DNA from: Catenuloplanes atrovinosus
GTDB lineage: Bacteria > Actinomycetota > Actinomycetes > Mycobacteriales > Micromonosporaceae
Reading direction: 5' to 3'
NCBI RefSeq assembly: GCF_031458235.1
Contig: NZ_JAVDYB010000001.1
Span: 248,001-312,000 of the forward strand
DNA length: 64,000 nt
Below are positions 53,122 to 61,570 of this stretch, piece by piece. The notes below the pieces were generated by a model. The model searched no databases, was not told the origin of the DNA, and was given only the letters and a program-made list of their open reading frames with translations. Position numbers and translations under genes: made by a program. Position 1 is the stretch's first letter. Every line of letters begins with the position of its first letter.

Positions 53122-53910
53122 TCAGAAGAACAGGCCGCGGCGCTGGGCGGACTGCCGCAGCCAGTTGTCCAGCTGTGCCGTCCAGTTCGTCTGGTCCGCG
53201 GTGGCCCAGTCGACCGTGAACCGGCCGAACGCGTCGTGGCCCTCGGTGAAGAGGCCGCCACGCTTGTCGATCTCCAGCACCACCTGGAGGTGCCGGGCGG
53301 TGGCCACGAAGGTCAGCTCCAGCTGGTTGATGCCGGACGCGTACTGCGGCGGCGGGTAGAACTCGATCTCCTGGTAGAACGGCAGCGTCTGCTCGACACC
53401 GTAGATGCGGCCGCGCTCCACGTCCGCCCGGGTGAAGCGGAAGCCGAGCTGCTGCAACGCGTCCAGGATGCGCTCCTGGGCCGGCAGCGGGAAGATCGCC
53501 ACCTGGTCCAGGTCGCCCTTGTCCACCGCGCGCGCCACCTCCAGCTCGGTGCGCAGGCCCATGGTCATGCCGTGCAGGTACTGGTTGTAGACGTGCGTGA
53601 TCGGGGTCTCCCACGGCACGTCGAAGCGGAACGGGATGTCGTGGCGCTGCCCCGGCTCCAGGCGGAACGCGCCGGTCAGCCGCACCCGGTGGAACTCCTG
53701 CGTGGTGTCGTACTCGCTGTCGCCGCTCTCCACCTCCACGCGGGTGACCAGGCCGAGCGATACGTACTCGATGTCGGTGGCGTGATCGCCGCCCTGGACG
53801 TGCACCTGGCCCTCCAGGTAACCACCGGGACGGGCGTTGGGGTTGGCGAGCACCGTCTCCACCGACGGGCCGCCCACGCCAAGGGCCTGCATGAACCGCT
53901 TGAAGACCAC
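53122..53910 (-). CDS. Sporulation-control protein Spo0M-like
   Basis: A 262-residue arrestin-like beta protein of the Spo0M family. It starts MVFKRFMQALGVGGPSVETVL, followed by YLEGQVHVQGG, IPFRFDVPWETPIT and a C-terminal GLFTEGHDAFGRFTVD. In Bacillus Spo0M affects sporulation and divisome behaviour; the actinobacterial role is not established. No signal peptide. A short gap separates it from the methyltransferase gene on the same strand. Confidence 0.88.
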   Translation of the reverse strand: MVFKRFMQALGVGGPSVETVLANPNARPGGYLEGQVHVQGGDHATDIEYVSLGLVTRVEVESGDSEYDTTQEFHRVRLTGAFRLEPGQRHDIPFRFDVPWETPITHVYNQYLHGMTMGLRTELEVARAVDKGDLDQVAIFPLPAQERILDALQQLGFRFTRADVERGRIYGVEQTLPFYQEIEFYPPPQYASGINQLELTFVATARHLQVVLEIDKRGGLFTEGHDAFGRFTVDWATADQTNWTAQLDNWLRQSAQRRGLFF

Positions 53911-54011
53911 GACGTCCTCCGTAGGATCTCTGTCTGGCTCGGGCCCGGGACCGTCCCCCGGGGTGGCTCAGCCTCAGGGACAGTATCCGCCGGTGGCAAG
54001 GCCCGCGCTCG

Positions 54012-55490
54012 TCACGCGGCGGGGACGACCAGCCCGCGTTCGACCAGGTGACCGATCAGCGGCAGCGCGGCATCGACGAGATCGTCCTCCGGTGCGTCGT
54101 GCGCGATCGCCAGCACGGACAGCTGCTCGCGCAGCGGCACCCGGCCGTCCGCGCCGCTGACCAGCGCCAGCACCAGCGGGTCCACCTCCTCGGACCAGCG
54201 CAGCCCGTGCGTCATCCGCAGCACCTGCCGGTCGACCAGCCAGCCCTCCTCGCCCATGGTCGCCTCCTGGAGAAGCTGTACCCCGTCCGCCAGCGCGTAC
54301 CGCGCGGCGAGCAGCCCCTCCCGGTCGTGCGCGCGCAGCCAGTCCTGCCGGCCGAACCACTCCCGGACGCGCTCGCCCAGCGTGCCCTCGACCTGCTGGC
54401 GGAGGTCCTCGACCCGGACCACCGGGTCGGCCGCGCCGGTGTGCCGCAAGCTGATCAGGCCGAACCCGACGGCCTCGATCCGGTGCTCGTCGAACCAGTC
54501 CAGCCACGCGGCCTTGCGGTGCGGGTCGGCACCGTCGGACGCGTCGGCCAGCCACAGGTCCACGTACGCCATCGGGTCCGCCACCTCGCGCTGGATCACC
54601 CACCCGTCCAGCCCGGTGCCGGCCAGCCAGCCCGCGACCCGGTCCTCCCACTCCTCGCCGGCCACGTGCACCCAGTTCGCCAGGAACTGCATGGTGCCGC
54701 CCTCGGTCAGCAGGCCCGGGGCGGCCTGGGCCAGCTCCGCGCAGACCGCGTCGCCCGGCCGGCCCGAGTCCCGGTAGGTGTGCGTGGCCACGCCCGGCCC
54801 GACCACGAACGGCGGGTTGCTGACCACCAGGTCGAAGCGCCGACCGCGGACCGGCTCGATCAGGTCGCCGCGGAGCAGCTCCCAGCTCTGCCCGTTCAGC
54901 GCGGCCGTGGTGGCGGCGAAGCGCAGCGCGCGCTCGCTCAGATCGGTGGCGGTGACGTGCTCGGCGTGCTCGTTGAGGTGCAGCGCCTGGATGCCGCAGC
55001 CGGTGCCGAGGTCGAGCGCGGAGCCGACCCGGCGGCGCACGGTCGCGGCCGCCAGCGTGGTCGAGGCGCCGCCGACGCCCAGCACGTGATCGGCCGGGAG
55101 TGGACGGCCCGGGCGCGCCGGCACGTCCGACACGATCCACCAGTCGTCGCCGTACGGCTCCAGGTCCACGCCTTGGCGGAAGCCGTCGCCGTGCCGCTCC
55201 ACCAGCCCCGCCTCGATCGCGTCGGCCAGCGGCAGCGGCGACAGCGCGTCCGCGACGTCCCGCTCCGGCTCGGTCTGCGCGCAGACGAACAGCCGGATCA
55301 GCGTCGCCAGCGGGTCACGCTCCTCCGTGGCGCGCAGCGCGGCCCGGAAGTCGTTGCGCCCGACCCCGGCCGTCGCGACCGGGCCGAGCCGGTCCGCGAT
55401 GCCCTTGGCGGTGTAGCCGGTGCGGGTGAGCGCCTCGCGGAGCCGCCGGACGCCGTCGTCGGAGAGGAGCATGTCGGTCACGGCGCCCAT
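54012..55490 (-). CDS. SAM-dependent methyltransferase with N5-glutamine-type catalytic motif
   Basis: A 492-residue protein. Residues about 1-140 form a helical N-domain (AKGIADRLGPVATAGVGRNDF). The central methyltransferase has LDLGTGCGIQALHLNEHAEHV for SAM binding and the catalytic VSNPPFV. A long C-terminal domain (about 300-490) follows. The NPPF motif is shared by enzymes that methylate glutamine in release factors/ribosomal proteins or exocyclic amines of nucleobases; the substrate is unknown. The three-domain architecture is typical of an actinobacterial-specific group. Confidence 0.85.
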   Translation of the reverse strand: MGAVTDMLLSDDGVRRLREALTRTGYTAKGIADRLGPVATAGVGRNDFRAALRATEERDPLATLIRLFVCAQTEPERDVADALSPLPLADAIEAGLVERHGDGFRQGVDLEPYGDDWWIVSDVPARPGRPLPADHVLGVGGASTTLAAATVRRRVGSALDLGTGCGIQALHLNEHAEHVTATDLSERALRFAATTAALNGQSWELLRGDLIEPVRGRRFDLVVSNPPFVVGPGVATHTYRDSGRPGDAVCAELAQAAPGLLTEGGTMQFLANWVHVAGEEWEDRVAGWLAGTGLDGWVIQREVADPMAYVDLWLADASDGADPHRKAAWLDWFDEHRIEAVGFGLISLRHTGAADPVVRVEDLRQQVEGTLGERVREWFGRQDWLRAHDREGLLAARYALADGVQLLQEATMGEEGWLVDRQVLRMTHGLRWSEEVDPLVLALVSGADGRVPLREQLSVLAIAHDAPEDDLVDAALPLIGHLVERGLVVPAA

Positions 55491-55512
55491 TGTTCCCTAT
55501 GCGAGATTTGCG

Positions 55513-55944
55513 CTACGCCAGGCGCCAGTCCTCGTACTCGAATCCCGGCGCCACGATGCAGGTGACCAGCGCCGGCTCGTGCCCCGCCGGCGCCGCCGCC
55601 TGCCACGTCCCGGCCGGCACCAGCCCCTGCGGTCGCTGCCCCGCCGCCAGGTCCGCGCCCAGCACCAGCGACCGCACGAACTCGCTCGGCCGATCCCCGT
55701 CCCCGCCCATCCGCAGCGTCAGCGGCCCGCCCGAGTGCCACAGCCACAGCTCGTCCGAGCGCACCTGATGCCAGCGCGCCTCCTCACCCGGATGCAGCAG
55801 GAAGTAGATCGCGGTCGCGGCCGCCCGCACCCCCGGATATCCCTCCGGCGCGAACTCGTGCCCGCTGCGCCAGGTCTGCCGATACCAGCCCCCCTCCGGG
55901 TGCGGCGAAAGATCCAGCTCCTCGGCGATCGACGGCCTGCTCAT
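55513..55944 (-). CDS. Cupin domain protein, DUF985
   Basis: A 143-residue protein: IAEELDLSPHPEGGWYRQTW, AIYFLLHPGEEARWHQV, SDELWLWHSGGPL and CIVAPGFEYEDWRL are the DUF985 cupin signatures. The function is not established; the family has a single beta-barrel resembling RmlC-like cupins. ATG 55944 is preferred because the longer frame lacks similarity. It lies divergent from a glycosylase gene with an 80-bp gap. Confidence 0.88.
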   Translation of the reverse strand: MSRPSIAEELDLSPHPEGGWYRQTWRSGHEFAPEGYPGVRAAATAIYFLLHPGEEARWHQVRSDELWLWHSGGPLTLRMGGDGDRPSEFVRSLVLGADLAAGQRPQGLVPAGTWQAAAPAGHEPALVTCIVAPGFEYEDWRLA

Positions 55945-56023
55945 CCCGCCATTCTCCACCACCGCGACGTCCTTTACCGGCCCCTCGCCGGCGCGCCCGG
56001 CCATCGGGTAGCAAGATGGCGGT

Positions 56024-56599
56024 ATGACGTTCTCGCTGCCCATCGACGCCGAGGCCAACGCGCTGCTGGACCGCGATCCGCTGGCGATGGTGATCGGCCT
56101 GACGCTCGATCAGCAGATCACCATGGAGAAGGCGTTCACGTCCCCGTGGGTGCTGGCACAGCGGCTCGGCCATGAGCCGACCGCGACCGAACTGGCCGAG
56201 TTCGACCCGGACGAGCTGATCGCGATCTTCGCGGAGCCGCCCGCGCTGCACCGCTTCCCGAAGGCGATGGCCGCCCGCGTGCAGGAGGTGTGCCGGGCGA
56301 TCGTCGAGCGGTACGACGGCGACGCCACCGCCATCTGGCGCGACGTGCCCACCGGCGCGGAGCTCTACCAGCGGGTCGTGGCGCTGCCCGGCTTCGGCAA
56401 GCAGAAGGCGCAGATCCTGGTGGCCCTGCTCGGCAAGCAGTGCGACGTGCGCCCGCCGGGCTGGCGCGAGGCCGCGGGCGGCTACGGCGAGGAGAACGCC
56501 TACCGCTCCGTCGCCGACATCACCGACGACGACTCCCTGGCGAAGGTCCGCGAGTACAAGAAGCAGGCGAAGGCCGCGGCCAAGGCCGCCAAGCCCTGA
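56024..56599 (+). CDS. HhH-GPD-type base-excision repair protein
   Basis: A 191-residue protein of the DNA-3-methyladenine glycosylase/endonuclease III superfamily. It has LDQQITMEKAFTSP, a helix-hairpin-helix LYQRVVALPGFGKQKAQILVALLGKQ, and RPPGWREAAGGYG, ending in a Lys/Ala-rich tail. No iron-sulfur cluster cysteines are present. The expected catalytic Asp after the hairpin is not obvious, so glycosylase activity is inferred from the family only. Confidence 0.85.
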   Translation: MTFSLPIDAEANALLDRDPLAMVIGLTLDQQITMEKAFTSPWVLAQRLGHEPTATELAEFDPDELIAIFAEPPALHRFPKAMAARVQEVCRAIVERYDGDATAIWRDVPTGAELYQRVVALPGFGKQKAQILVALLGKQCDVRPPGWREAAGGYGEENAYRSVADITDDDSLAKVREYKKQAKAAAKAAKP

Positions 56600-56838
56600 C
56601 CGGCGGCCCGTCCCCGCCGGCCCGCTCCCACAGCGCCGCGTCCGGGCTCGCCTCCCACTCCCGCGCGGCCTCCGCGTAGGCACCGCGAAGCCCGGCCTGC
56701 CCGTCCATCAGGCCCAGCTCGATCCGCGACGTCGATGCCGCAGTCGGCGGTGACCTCCTCGGGGCCGAAGCCGTTCAGGTGCGGCCAATGGACGAGGCGG
56801 GACACGATCAGCGCATGCTCCGGCGACGCGGGCAGCAT
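56600..56838 (-). pseudogene. Possible frameshifted gene remnant
   Basis: On the minus strand, from 56838 the frame reads MLPASPEHALIVSRLVHWPH, then NGFGPEEVTADCGIDV, and loses protein character. One base out of frame from 56729 it continues SRIELGLMDGQAGLRGAYAE and AAREWEASPDAALWERAG. Joining them needs a single-base deletion near 56728. Family unknown. It overlaps the 3' end of the glycosylase gene. It could also be chance. Confidence 0.35.
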
Positions 56839-56902
56839 GATCGCGGTACCGACGATTGCCGGTTCTCGCGGTCCCGTACCACCCTTTCGGTGGCCACGAA
56901 GG

Positions 56903-56939
56903 CCGGCGGCCCCGGCACGCGAGGTGCCGGAGCCGCCGG
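56903..56939. terminator. Terminator of the small secreted protein gene
   Basis: CCGGCGGCCCCGGCAC / GTGCCGGAGCCGCCGG stem with one mismatch and a 5-base loop, 38 bp beyond the stop on the minus strand. Confidence 0.75.
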
Positions 56940-56952
56940 TGGGGGGATGCGA

Positions 56953-56979
56953 TGATCACTCGGGGGATACGAGTGATCA
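56953..56979. promoter_or_regulatory. Inverted repeat overlapping a stop codon
   Basis: TGATCACTCG / CGAGTGATCA, 10-bp perfect arms with a 7-base loop. On the minus strand it begins with the TGA stop codon of the small secreted protein, so the transcript 3' end folds right at the stop. Confidence 0.6.
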
Positions 56980-57282
56980 GTGCTTCTTGATGTACGCCTT
57001 CTTGACCAGCGGGATGCTGGCGGCCTTGCAGTCGGTGACCGACGTGTTGTTGAGGATGTTCGACAGCACGTTCACGTTGATGCCGCAGAAGACGGCCGCG
57101 ACCGGCACGGTCACGTTCTCCAGCACGGTCACCTCGTTGCCGGTGAGCACGTCCTGGACGGTGACGTCGACCAGCGTCGGGCTGGTGGAGCCGGTCGCCA
57201 TCGCCGGGCCGGCCATGGTCAGACCGCCGAAGGTGGCGACGCCTGCCAGTGCGACACCGGCGACGAACTTCGAGATACGCAT
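56977..57282 (-). CDS. Small secreted protein, chaplin-like
   Basis: A 101-residue exported protein. The signal peptide (residues 1-29) ends GPAMA. The mature part has VTVLENVTVPVAAVF, CGINVNVLSNILNNT and VTDC, with two cysteines (Cys66 and Cys85). The pattern V-x-V-P-V...CGxxVNVL...N...C recalls the hydrophobic chaplin domain of Streptomyces aerial-hypha coats, but spacing is not identical and the C-terminus is basic (KKAYIKKH). A surface-active coat or structural role is inferred only. GGGAGTAGTAC precedes the ATG. Confidence 0.65.
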   Translation of the reverse strand: MRISKFVAGVALAGVATFGGLTMAGPAMATGSTSPTLVDVTVQDVLTGNEVTVLENVTVPVAAVFCGINVNVLSNILNNTSVTDCKAASIPLVKKAYIKKH

Positions 57283-57569
57283 GTACTACTCCCAATTTAT
57301 GTGATTGCGGCCCTTTCTTACGGCCGTGCCAAATTTGTACTCAATTGCCCACCATGATCGGAATGCCGAAACACGCGTAAATCGGGTGAGTCGGTTTTTA
57401 TACAGGCAAAAGGAATTGCGTTCGGAATTCATCGGAAGGCGTCGGGACGAAGAAAAGTTTCAGTCCCGACGTGTCCCGCGCCCCATCGCGCACGCCCGCC
57501 CGGTGGTCCGGTGGAGAAAGTGCGAGGATGGGACATCGGGGGCGCGAAGGCCCCGGAAATGAGGAATCG

Positions 57570-57914
57570 GTGAGACGCCCCGAGCACAGGCCCAGCCTGA
57601 TCACCGACGCGCCGCGCAGCCCCGAGGAGGAGCTGCGCAGCCGCCAGATCCGCTACGTCGTGATGATGCTGATCCGCACCCTCTGCCTGATCATCGGCGG
57701 CATCCTGCTCAGCGTGCGCGCCCCGTGGCTGCCGCTCTGGCTCTCGCTCTGCGCCGCCGGCATGGTCATCCTGCCCTGGCTCGCGGTCATCCTCGCCAAC
57801 GACCGCCCGCCCAAGGACAAGCACCGCCTCCGCCGCCCCACCGCACGCGTCGACCCGGGCCCACCCGCACTCCCCGCCCAGCAGGCCCCGCCCACCATCG
57901 ACCACGAGCCCTGA
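57570..57914 (+). CDS. DUF3099 membrane protein
   Basis: A 114-residue membrane protein. PSLITDAPRSPEEELRSRQI (quoted to its 20th residue) leads into two transmembrane helices (YVVMMLIRTLCLIIGGILLS and PLWLSLCAAGMVILPWLAVI), then a basic/Pro-rich tail. This is the DUF3099 pattern, an actinobacterial family of unknown function. GTG 57570 has GAGGA four bases upstream. The preceding 57283-57569 spacer is AT-rich near 57300-57450 and should hold promoters for this gene and the secreted protein. Dispersed element copy C follows the stop. Confidence 0.85.
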   Translation: MRRPEHRPSLITDAPRSPEEELRSRQIRYVVMMLIRTLCLIIGGILLSVRAPWLPLWLSLCAAGMVILPWLAVILANDRPPKDKHRLRRPTARVDPGPPALPAQQAPPTIDHEP

Positions 57915-57936
57915 CCCCGAGAACCTCAGAAGCGGA

Positions 57937-58000
57937 TATTCCCGCTTCCGGCCCGGTCCGGCCCGCATGCTCCCGCGGGCAAACCTCCGGCTTCCCTCCG
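57937..58000 (+). repeat. Dispersed 3'-UTR element, copy C
   Basis: TATTCCCGCTTCCGGCCCGG, then GGCCCGCATGCTCCCGCGGG, CAAACCTCCGG and TTCCCTCCGAC. The right half is diverged from copies A and B. It begins 22 bp after the DUF3099 gene stop, in sense orientation. Confidence 0.8.
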
Positions 58001-58551
58001 ACTCCGCTGGCGCTCCGCTCCGGTCCGCCGGTCGGAGCCGGTGTCCGTGTGGTCACCCGAGACCCCGCCACCCGGCGCCGCCGGTCACCTCCCGGCCGCC
58101 GTCCCGTCCCGTCCCGTCCGCGCCGCTCGCCGCTTCCCGAACCGCCCCGCGGAACCGCCCCGCGGAACCGCCCCGCGGAACCGCCCCGCGGAACCGCCCC
58201 GCGGCTGAGCGGAGAACATGGTGACCGGCACTGAAGACGGTCCAGCGACGATTCCCGGCGGTCCCCTCGGCGTCCTGCCTGCCCTGGCCCACGACCGCGC
58301 CGCCGGCCGTGGTGCTTGATAGCTTCGGCGGCGACCTCGTCGCCTGCCACCGATGCGGGCCGCAGCGGGCACGCCGCGCGGGAGCAGGGCCGCGGTCGGT
58401 CGGTGGCGTCGCCGGCCGGCCGGAAGGGTGGGCGTCGATCACGGCCACCACACGGGTGCCGACCGCATCCCCCACGTCAGCCGCGCCGCCCGCCGTCGCG
58501 ACGTGAGGGCCGGAGGGCGGGTGCGACGCGCGTGACCGAGGCCCCGATCCG
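58001..58551. other. Non-coding spacer
   Basis: No gene is supported between the DUF3099 gene and psuK. It contains a 13-bp tandem repeat and otherwise GC-rich sequence with no ribosome sites or conserved-looking frames. Confidence 0.55.
58139..58203 (+). repeat. 13-bp tandem repeat, five perfect copies
   Basis: GAACCGCCCCGCG is repeated five times without a mismatch, and CGGCTGAGCGG follows. Each unit contains the palindrome CCGCGG at the junction. Confidence 0.95.
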
Positions 58552-59451
58552 TCAGTGACGCTCCCGGACGGCCGGAGGGCGGGCGCCGATCATGGCTACC
58601 GCGCGGGCGCCGAGCGCATGGCCCGCGGCGAGCGCGTCCAGCGGCGCTGCACCGCGAAGGAGGGCCGCGAGAAGACCCGCCGCGAACGCGTCTCCCGCCC
58701 CCGTGGGGTCCGCCGGGTCGACGGCGACGGCCAGTTCCGGCGGCAGCGCGATCGCCGTGCCGTCCGCCGACGCCCACACCGCCCCTGCCGCGCCGCGCTT
58801 CACCACCGCGTTTCCGCCGGTGGCGGCGGCGAGGCGGCGGGCCTGGTCCGGTGGTGTGCCGGGGCCGGCCAGCGCCTCGGCCTCGTCCGCGTTGGCCAAC
58901 AGGAGGTCGCAGCCGCGTACCCACTCCAGGAAGGTCTTCGCGCCCACCTGCCGCAGCGGGGCCGCGGAGGCCGCGTCGACGCTGGCCGGGATGCCACGGG
59001 AGAGCGCGTGCCGCGCGGCCGGGCGGGTGGCCGGGTCGAGCAGCGCGTAGCCGGACAGGTGCAGGCGGGCCACGTCCGGCGTGTGCGCCGCGTCCACGTC
59101 GGCCGGGGAGAGCAGCAGGTTCGCGCCCCGGTCGGTGATCATCGAGCGCTCTCCGCCGCCGCTCAGCACGATGATCGTGCCGGTGACCGCGCCGGCGGCC
59201 CGCCGCACCGCGGTGGTCACGCCCGCGGCGGTCAGCTCCGCCAGCCGCGCGTCCCCGGCCGGGTCGTCGCCGGCCACGCCGGCCAGCGTCACGGGTACGC
59301 CCGCGGCGGCGAGCCAGGCGGCCGTGTTCGCGGCCTGGCCGCCCCCGGCGACGCGGACCGCCGCCGGGGTGTCGGAGCCGGGCGCGAGCGGACCGCCGAG
59401 CACGGCCACGACGTCGGTGATCACGTCGCCGACGACGAGGACGCGGCCCAC
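58552..59451 (-). CDS. psuK: PfkB family kinase, probable pseudouridine kinase
   Basis: A 299-residue ribokinase-family enzyme: VVGDVITDVVAVLGG, AGGGQAANTAAWLAAAGVPV and the catalytic DPTGAGDAFAAGLLAAL. It starts 2 bp after the stop of a pseudouridine-5'-phosphate glycosidase gene, so phosphorylation of pseudouridine to the 5'-phosphate is its likely role. The pathway gives uracil and ribose-5-phosphate. Substrate assignment rests on this neighbour; other nucleosides or sugars are possible. GTG start. Confidence 0.85.
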   Translation of the reverse strand: MGRVLVVGDVITDVVAVLGGPLAPGSDTPAAVRVAGGGQAANTAAWLAAAGVPVTLAGVAGDDPAGDARLAELTAAGVTTAVRRAAGAVTGTIIVLSGGGERSMITDRGANLLLSPADVDAAHTPDVARLHLSGYALLDPATRPAARHALSRGIPASVDAASAAPLRQVGAKTFLEWVRGCDLLLANADEAEALAGPGTPPDQARRLAAATGGNAVVKRGAAGAVWASADGTAIALPPELAVAVDPADPTGAGDAFAAGLLAALLRGAAPLDALAAGHALGARAVAMIGARPPAVRERH

Positions 59452-59453
59452 GG

Positions 59454-60383
59454 TCAGGACCGCGCGGCGGCGGCGACCGCGACCTGCCCGGCCAGCGTGG
59501 CGTTGCGCAGGATGATCCGGATGTTGGTCGCCAGGCTGGCGCCCTCGGTCGCGGAGTGGAAGTAGGAGAGGAGGAACGGCGTCACGGCCTTGCCGGTGAC
59601 CTTGTTCTGCTCCAGCAGCGCCAGGCCGTCCGCGAGCGTGCGGTCGTGCAGCGCGGTGTCCAGCTGCTCGTCCACCGGCAGCGGGTTCGCCACCACGGTG
59701 GCACCCTCGGTCGCGCCGAGCGCGGCCTGCGCGGCGATCATCTCGGCGATCTGCTCCGGCGAGTCGACGGACCAGTCCAGCTCGTACCCGCTGTCGGTGA
59801 TGAAGAAGCCGGGGAACCGGCGCGTGCGGTAGCCGACCACGGTCACCCCGAGCGTCTCCATCCGCTCCAGCGTGGCGCTCACGTCCAGGATCGACTTCAC
59901 GCCGGCGCAGACCACCACGATCGGTGTGCGGGCCAGCGTGGTGAGGTCCGCGGACTCGTCGAACGTGATGTTCGCCTCGCGGTGCACGCCGCCGAGGCCG
60001 CCGGTGGCGAACACGCCGATCCCGGCCGCGGCCGCCACCGCGCTGGTCGCCGCCACCGTGGTGGCGCCGTCCGCGCGCCGCGCCGCCGCCACGGCGAGGT
60101 CGCGGACCGAGAGTTTCGCCACGCCCTCCGCGCTCGCCAGGTGGGCGACCCGCGCGTCGTCCAGGCCCACGACCAGCTCACCGGCGATCATGCCGATGGT
60201 CGCGGGTACGGCCCCGGTGGCCCGCACCGCGTCCTCGATCTCGCGCGCCACGCGAATGTTGTCCGGATGCGGCAGCCCGTGCGAGATGATCGTGCTCTCC
60301 AGTGCCACCACCGGGCGGCCGTCGCGGAGCGCGTCCGCCACCTCGGCGCCGTAGCGGAGTGATGAGTTTTTCACGATCACCAC
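59454..60383 (-). CDS. psuG: Pseudouridine-5'-phosphate glycosidase
   Basis: Cleaves pseudouridine-5'-phosphate to uracil and ribose-5-phosphate, a manganese-dependent reaction. The 309-residue protein has VALESTIISHGLPHPDN, GMIAGELVVGL, ATGGLGGVHRE and PVDEQLDTALHDRTL, all PsuG signatures. The start is uncertain among GTGs at 60383, 60380 and 60374; the earlier frame to 60500 crosses the neighbouring promoter region. It is coupled to psuK. Confidence 0.92.
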   Translation of the reverse strand: MVIVKNSSLRYGAEVADALRDGRPVVALESTIISHGLPHPDNIRVAREIEDAVRATGAVPATIGMIAGELVVGLDDARVAHLASAEGVAKLSVRDLAVAAARRADGATTVAATSAVAAAAGIGVFATGGLGGVHREANITFDESADLTTLARTPIVVVCAGVKSILDVSATLERMETLGVTVVGYRTRRFPGFFITDSGYELDWSVDSPEQIAEMIAAQAALGATEGATVVANPLPVDEQLDTALHDRTLADGLALLEQNKVTGKAVTPFLLSYFHSATEGASLATNIRIILRNATLAGQVAVAAAARS

Positions 60384-60465
60384 GGTACGGACCTGCGGTT
60401 GCGCGGAGTCCGGTGGACCGGTGCCGAGTGAGCTGTCAAACTGGGACCTTTGGAGGTGTGAGGCT

Positions 60466-60684
60466 ATGACGACCCAGATCCTTGAGCGTCCGGAGATCAA
60501 GGAATCCGATACCGGACCCGAGATGTTCCACTACGTCCGGAAAGAGAAGATCGCGGAGAGTGCTGTGATGGGCACCTTCGTCATCGCGCTGTGTGGAGAG
60601 AAGTTTCCGGTCACCAAGGCGCCCAAGCCGGGTTCCCCGGTGTGCCCCGCGTGCAAAGAGATCTACGACTCGCTGCAGGACTGA
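60466..60684 (+). CDS. DUF3039 family protein
   Basis: A 72-residue protein ending FVIALCGEKFPVTKAPKPGS and VCPACKEIYDSL. The family is small, conserved in Actinobacteria, and of unknown function. The C-x(n)-CPAC arrangement could bind a metal. ATG 60466 follows GGAGG; an upstream in-frame start lacks one. It is divergent from psuG. Confidence 0.88.
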   Translation: MTTQILERPEIKESDTGPEMFHYVRKEKIAESAVMGTFVIALCGEKFPVTKAPKPGSPVCPACKEIYDSLQD

Positions 60685-60718
60685 CGTTCACCCGACCGCG
60701 CCGATTCGCCGGGGGGCG

Positions 60719-60757
60719 ATGAGCGGTTCCCGGCAGGCCCAGGCCGGGAGGGCTCAT
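60719..60757 (+). terminator. DUF3039 gene terminator
   Basis: Nested stem: outer ATGAGC / GCTCAT, inner TCCCGGC / GCCGGGA with an 8-base loop, 34 bp after the stop. Confidence 0.7.
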
Positions 60758-60813
60758 TCGTGACCGGCGCGGTTCCCCGGTGCCGCCCCGCAGCGGTCAT
60801 CTAACCTGCGGCG

Positions 60814-61434
60814 GTGAGCACCCCCAGCGCCCTTCTGATCGCCGACCTGGCCGGCGTGGCCGTCTTCGCCGCGTCCGGGGCCTCGGCGGCGATCGTCAAG
60901 CGCCTCGATCTCTTCGGCCTCATCTTCGTCGGCTTCGTCGCCGCGCTCGGCGGCGGCATCGTGCGTGACCTGATCATCGGCGCCGTACCGCCGCTGGCCT
61001 TCGCGGACTGGCGGTACGCGATCACCGCCGCGGTCGCCTCCGGCGCAACCTTCTGGCTGCACCCGCAGTTCTCCCGGCTGCGCTGGTCCGTGCTGCTGCT
61101 GGACGCGGCCGGGCTCGGGCTGATCACCGTCACCGGCACGCTCAAGGCGCTGGAGGCCGGGCTCCCCGCGGTCGGCGCCTGCCTGGCCGGCATGATCACC
61201 GGCATCGGCGGCGGCGTCGGGCGCGACCTGCTGCTCGGCGAGATCCCGGTGGTGCTCCGGCGGGAGATCTACGCGGTCGCCTCGCTGGCCGGGGCCGTGC
61301 TGGTGGCCGTGCTGGTCGGGACCGGCGTGCACGACGGGCTCGCGCTGGCCGTACCCGCGGTGCTGATCTTCGTGATCCGCGTGATCGCGCTGCTTCGCTC
61401 CTGGTCGGCACCGGTGCCGCCGGCGCTCACCTGA
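60814..61434 (+). CDS. TRIC-type (UPF0126) cation channel membrane protein
   Basis: A 206-residue protein with about seven helices arranged as two repeats. The paired motifs are GLIFVGFVAALGGGIVRDLI and CLAGMITGIGGGVGRDLLLG, the glycine-rich G-G-G-x-x-R-D signature of prokaryotic TRIC channels. These form trimeric cation-permeable pores; the bacterial role is not defined. GTG start. No coupling to neighbours. Confidence 0.9.
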   Translation: MSTPSALLIADLAGVAVFAASGASAAIVKRLDLFGLIFVGFVAALGGGIVRDLIIGAVPPLAFADWRYAITAAVASGATFWLHPQFSRLRWSVLLLDAAGLGLITVTGTLKALEAGLPAVGACLAGMITGIGGGVGRDLLLGEIPVVLRREIYAVASLAGAVLVAVLVGTGVHDGLALAVPAVLIFVIRVIALLRSWSAPVPPALT

Positions 61435-61570
61435 CCGGGCCGGTGATCTGTCTCCTTCCGGCCAACCGCGATCCTGGCGCGCGGCTATGCTGGATCGGGC
61501 CTCCGCGCCGTACGTCTTGACGCGGAGGCATTTCTGTGTAAGCACATCGTCACGGAGGGGGAGCGAGCGG

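Noticed and set aside
58307-58551. Small plus-strand ORFs between element C and psuK
   Set aside because: Overlapping frames of similar length on both strands, none with a ribosome site or protein-like pattern.
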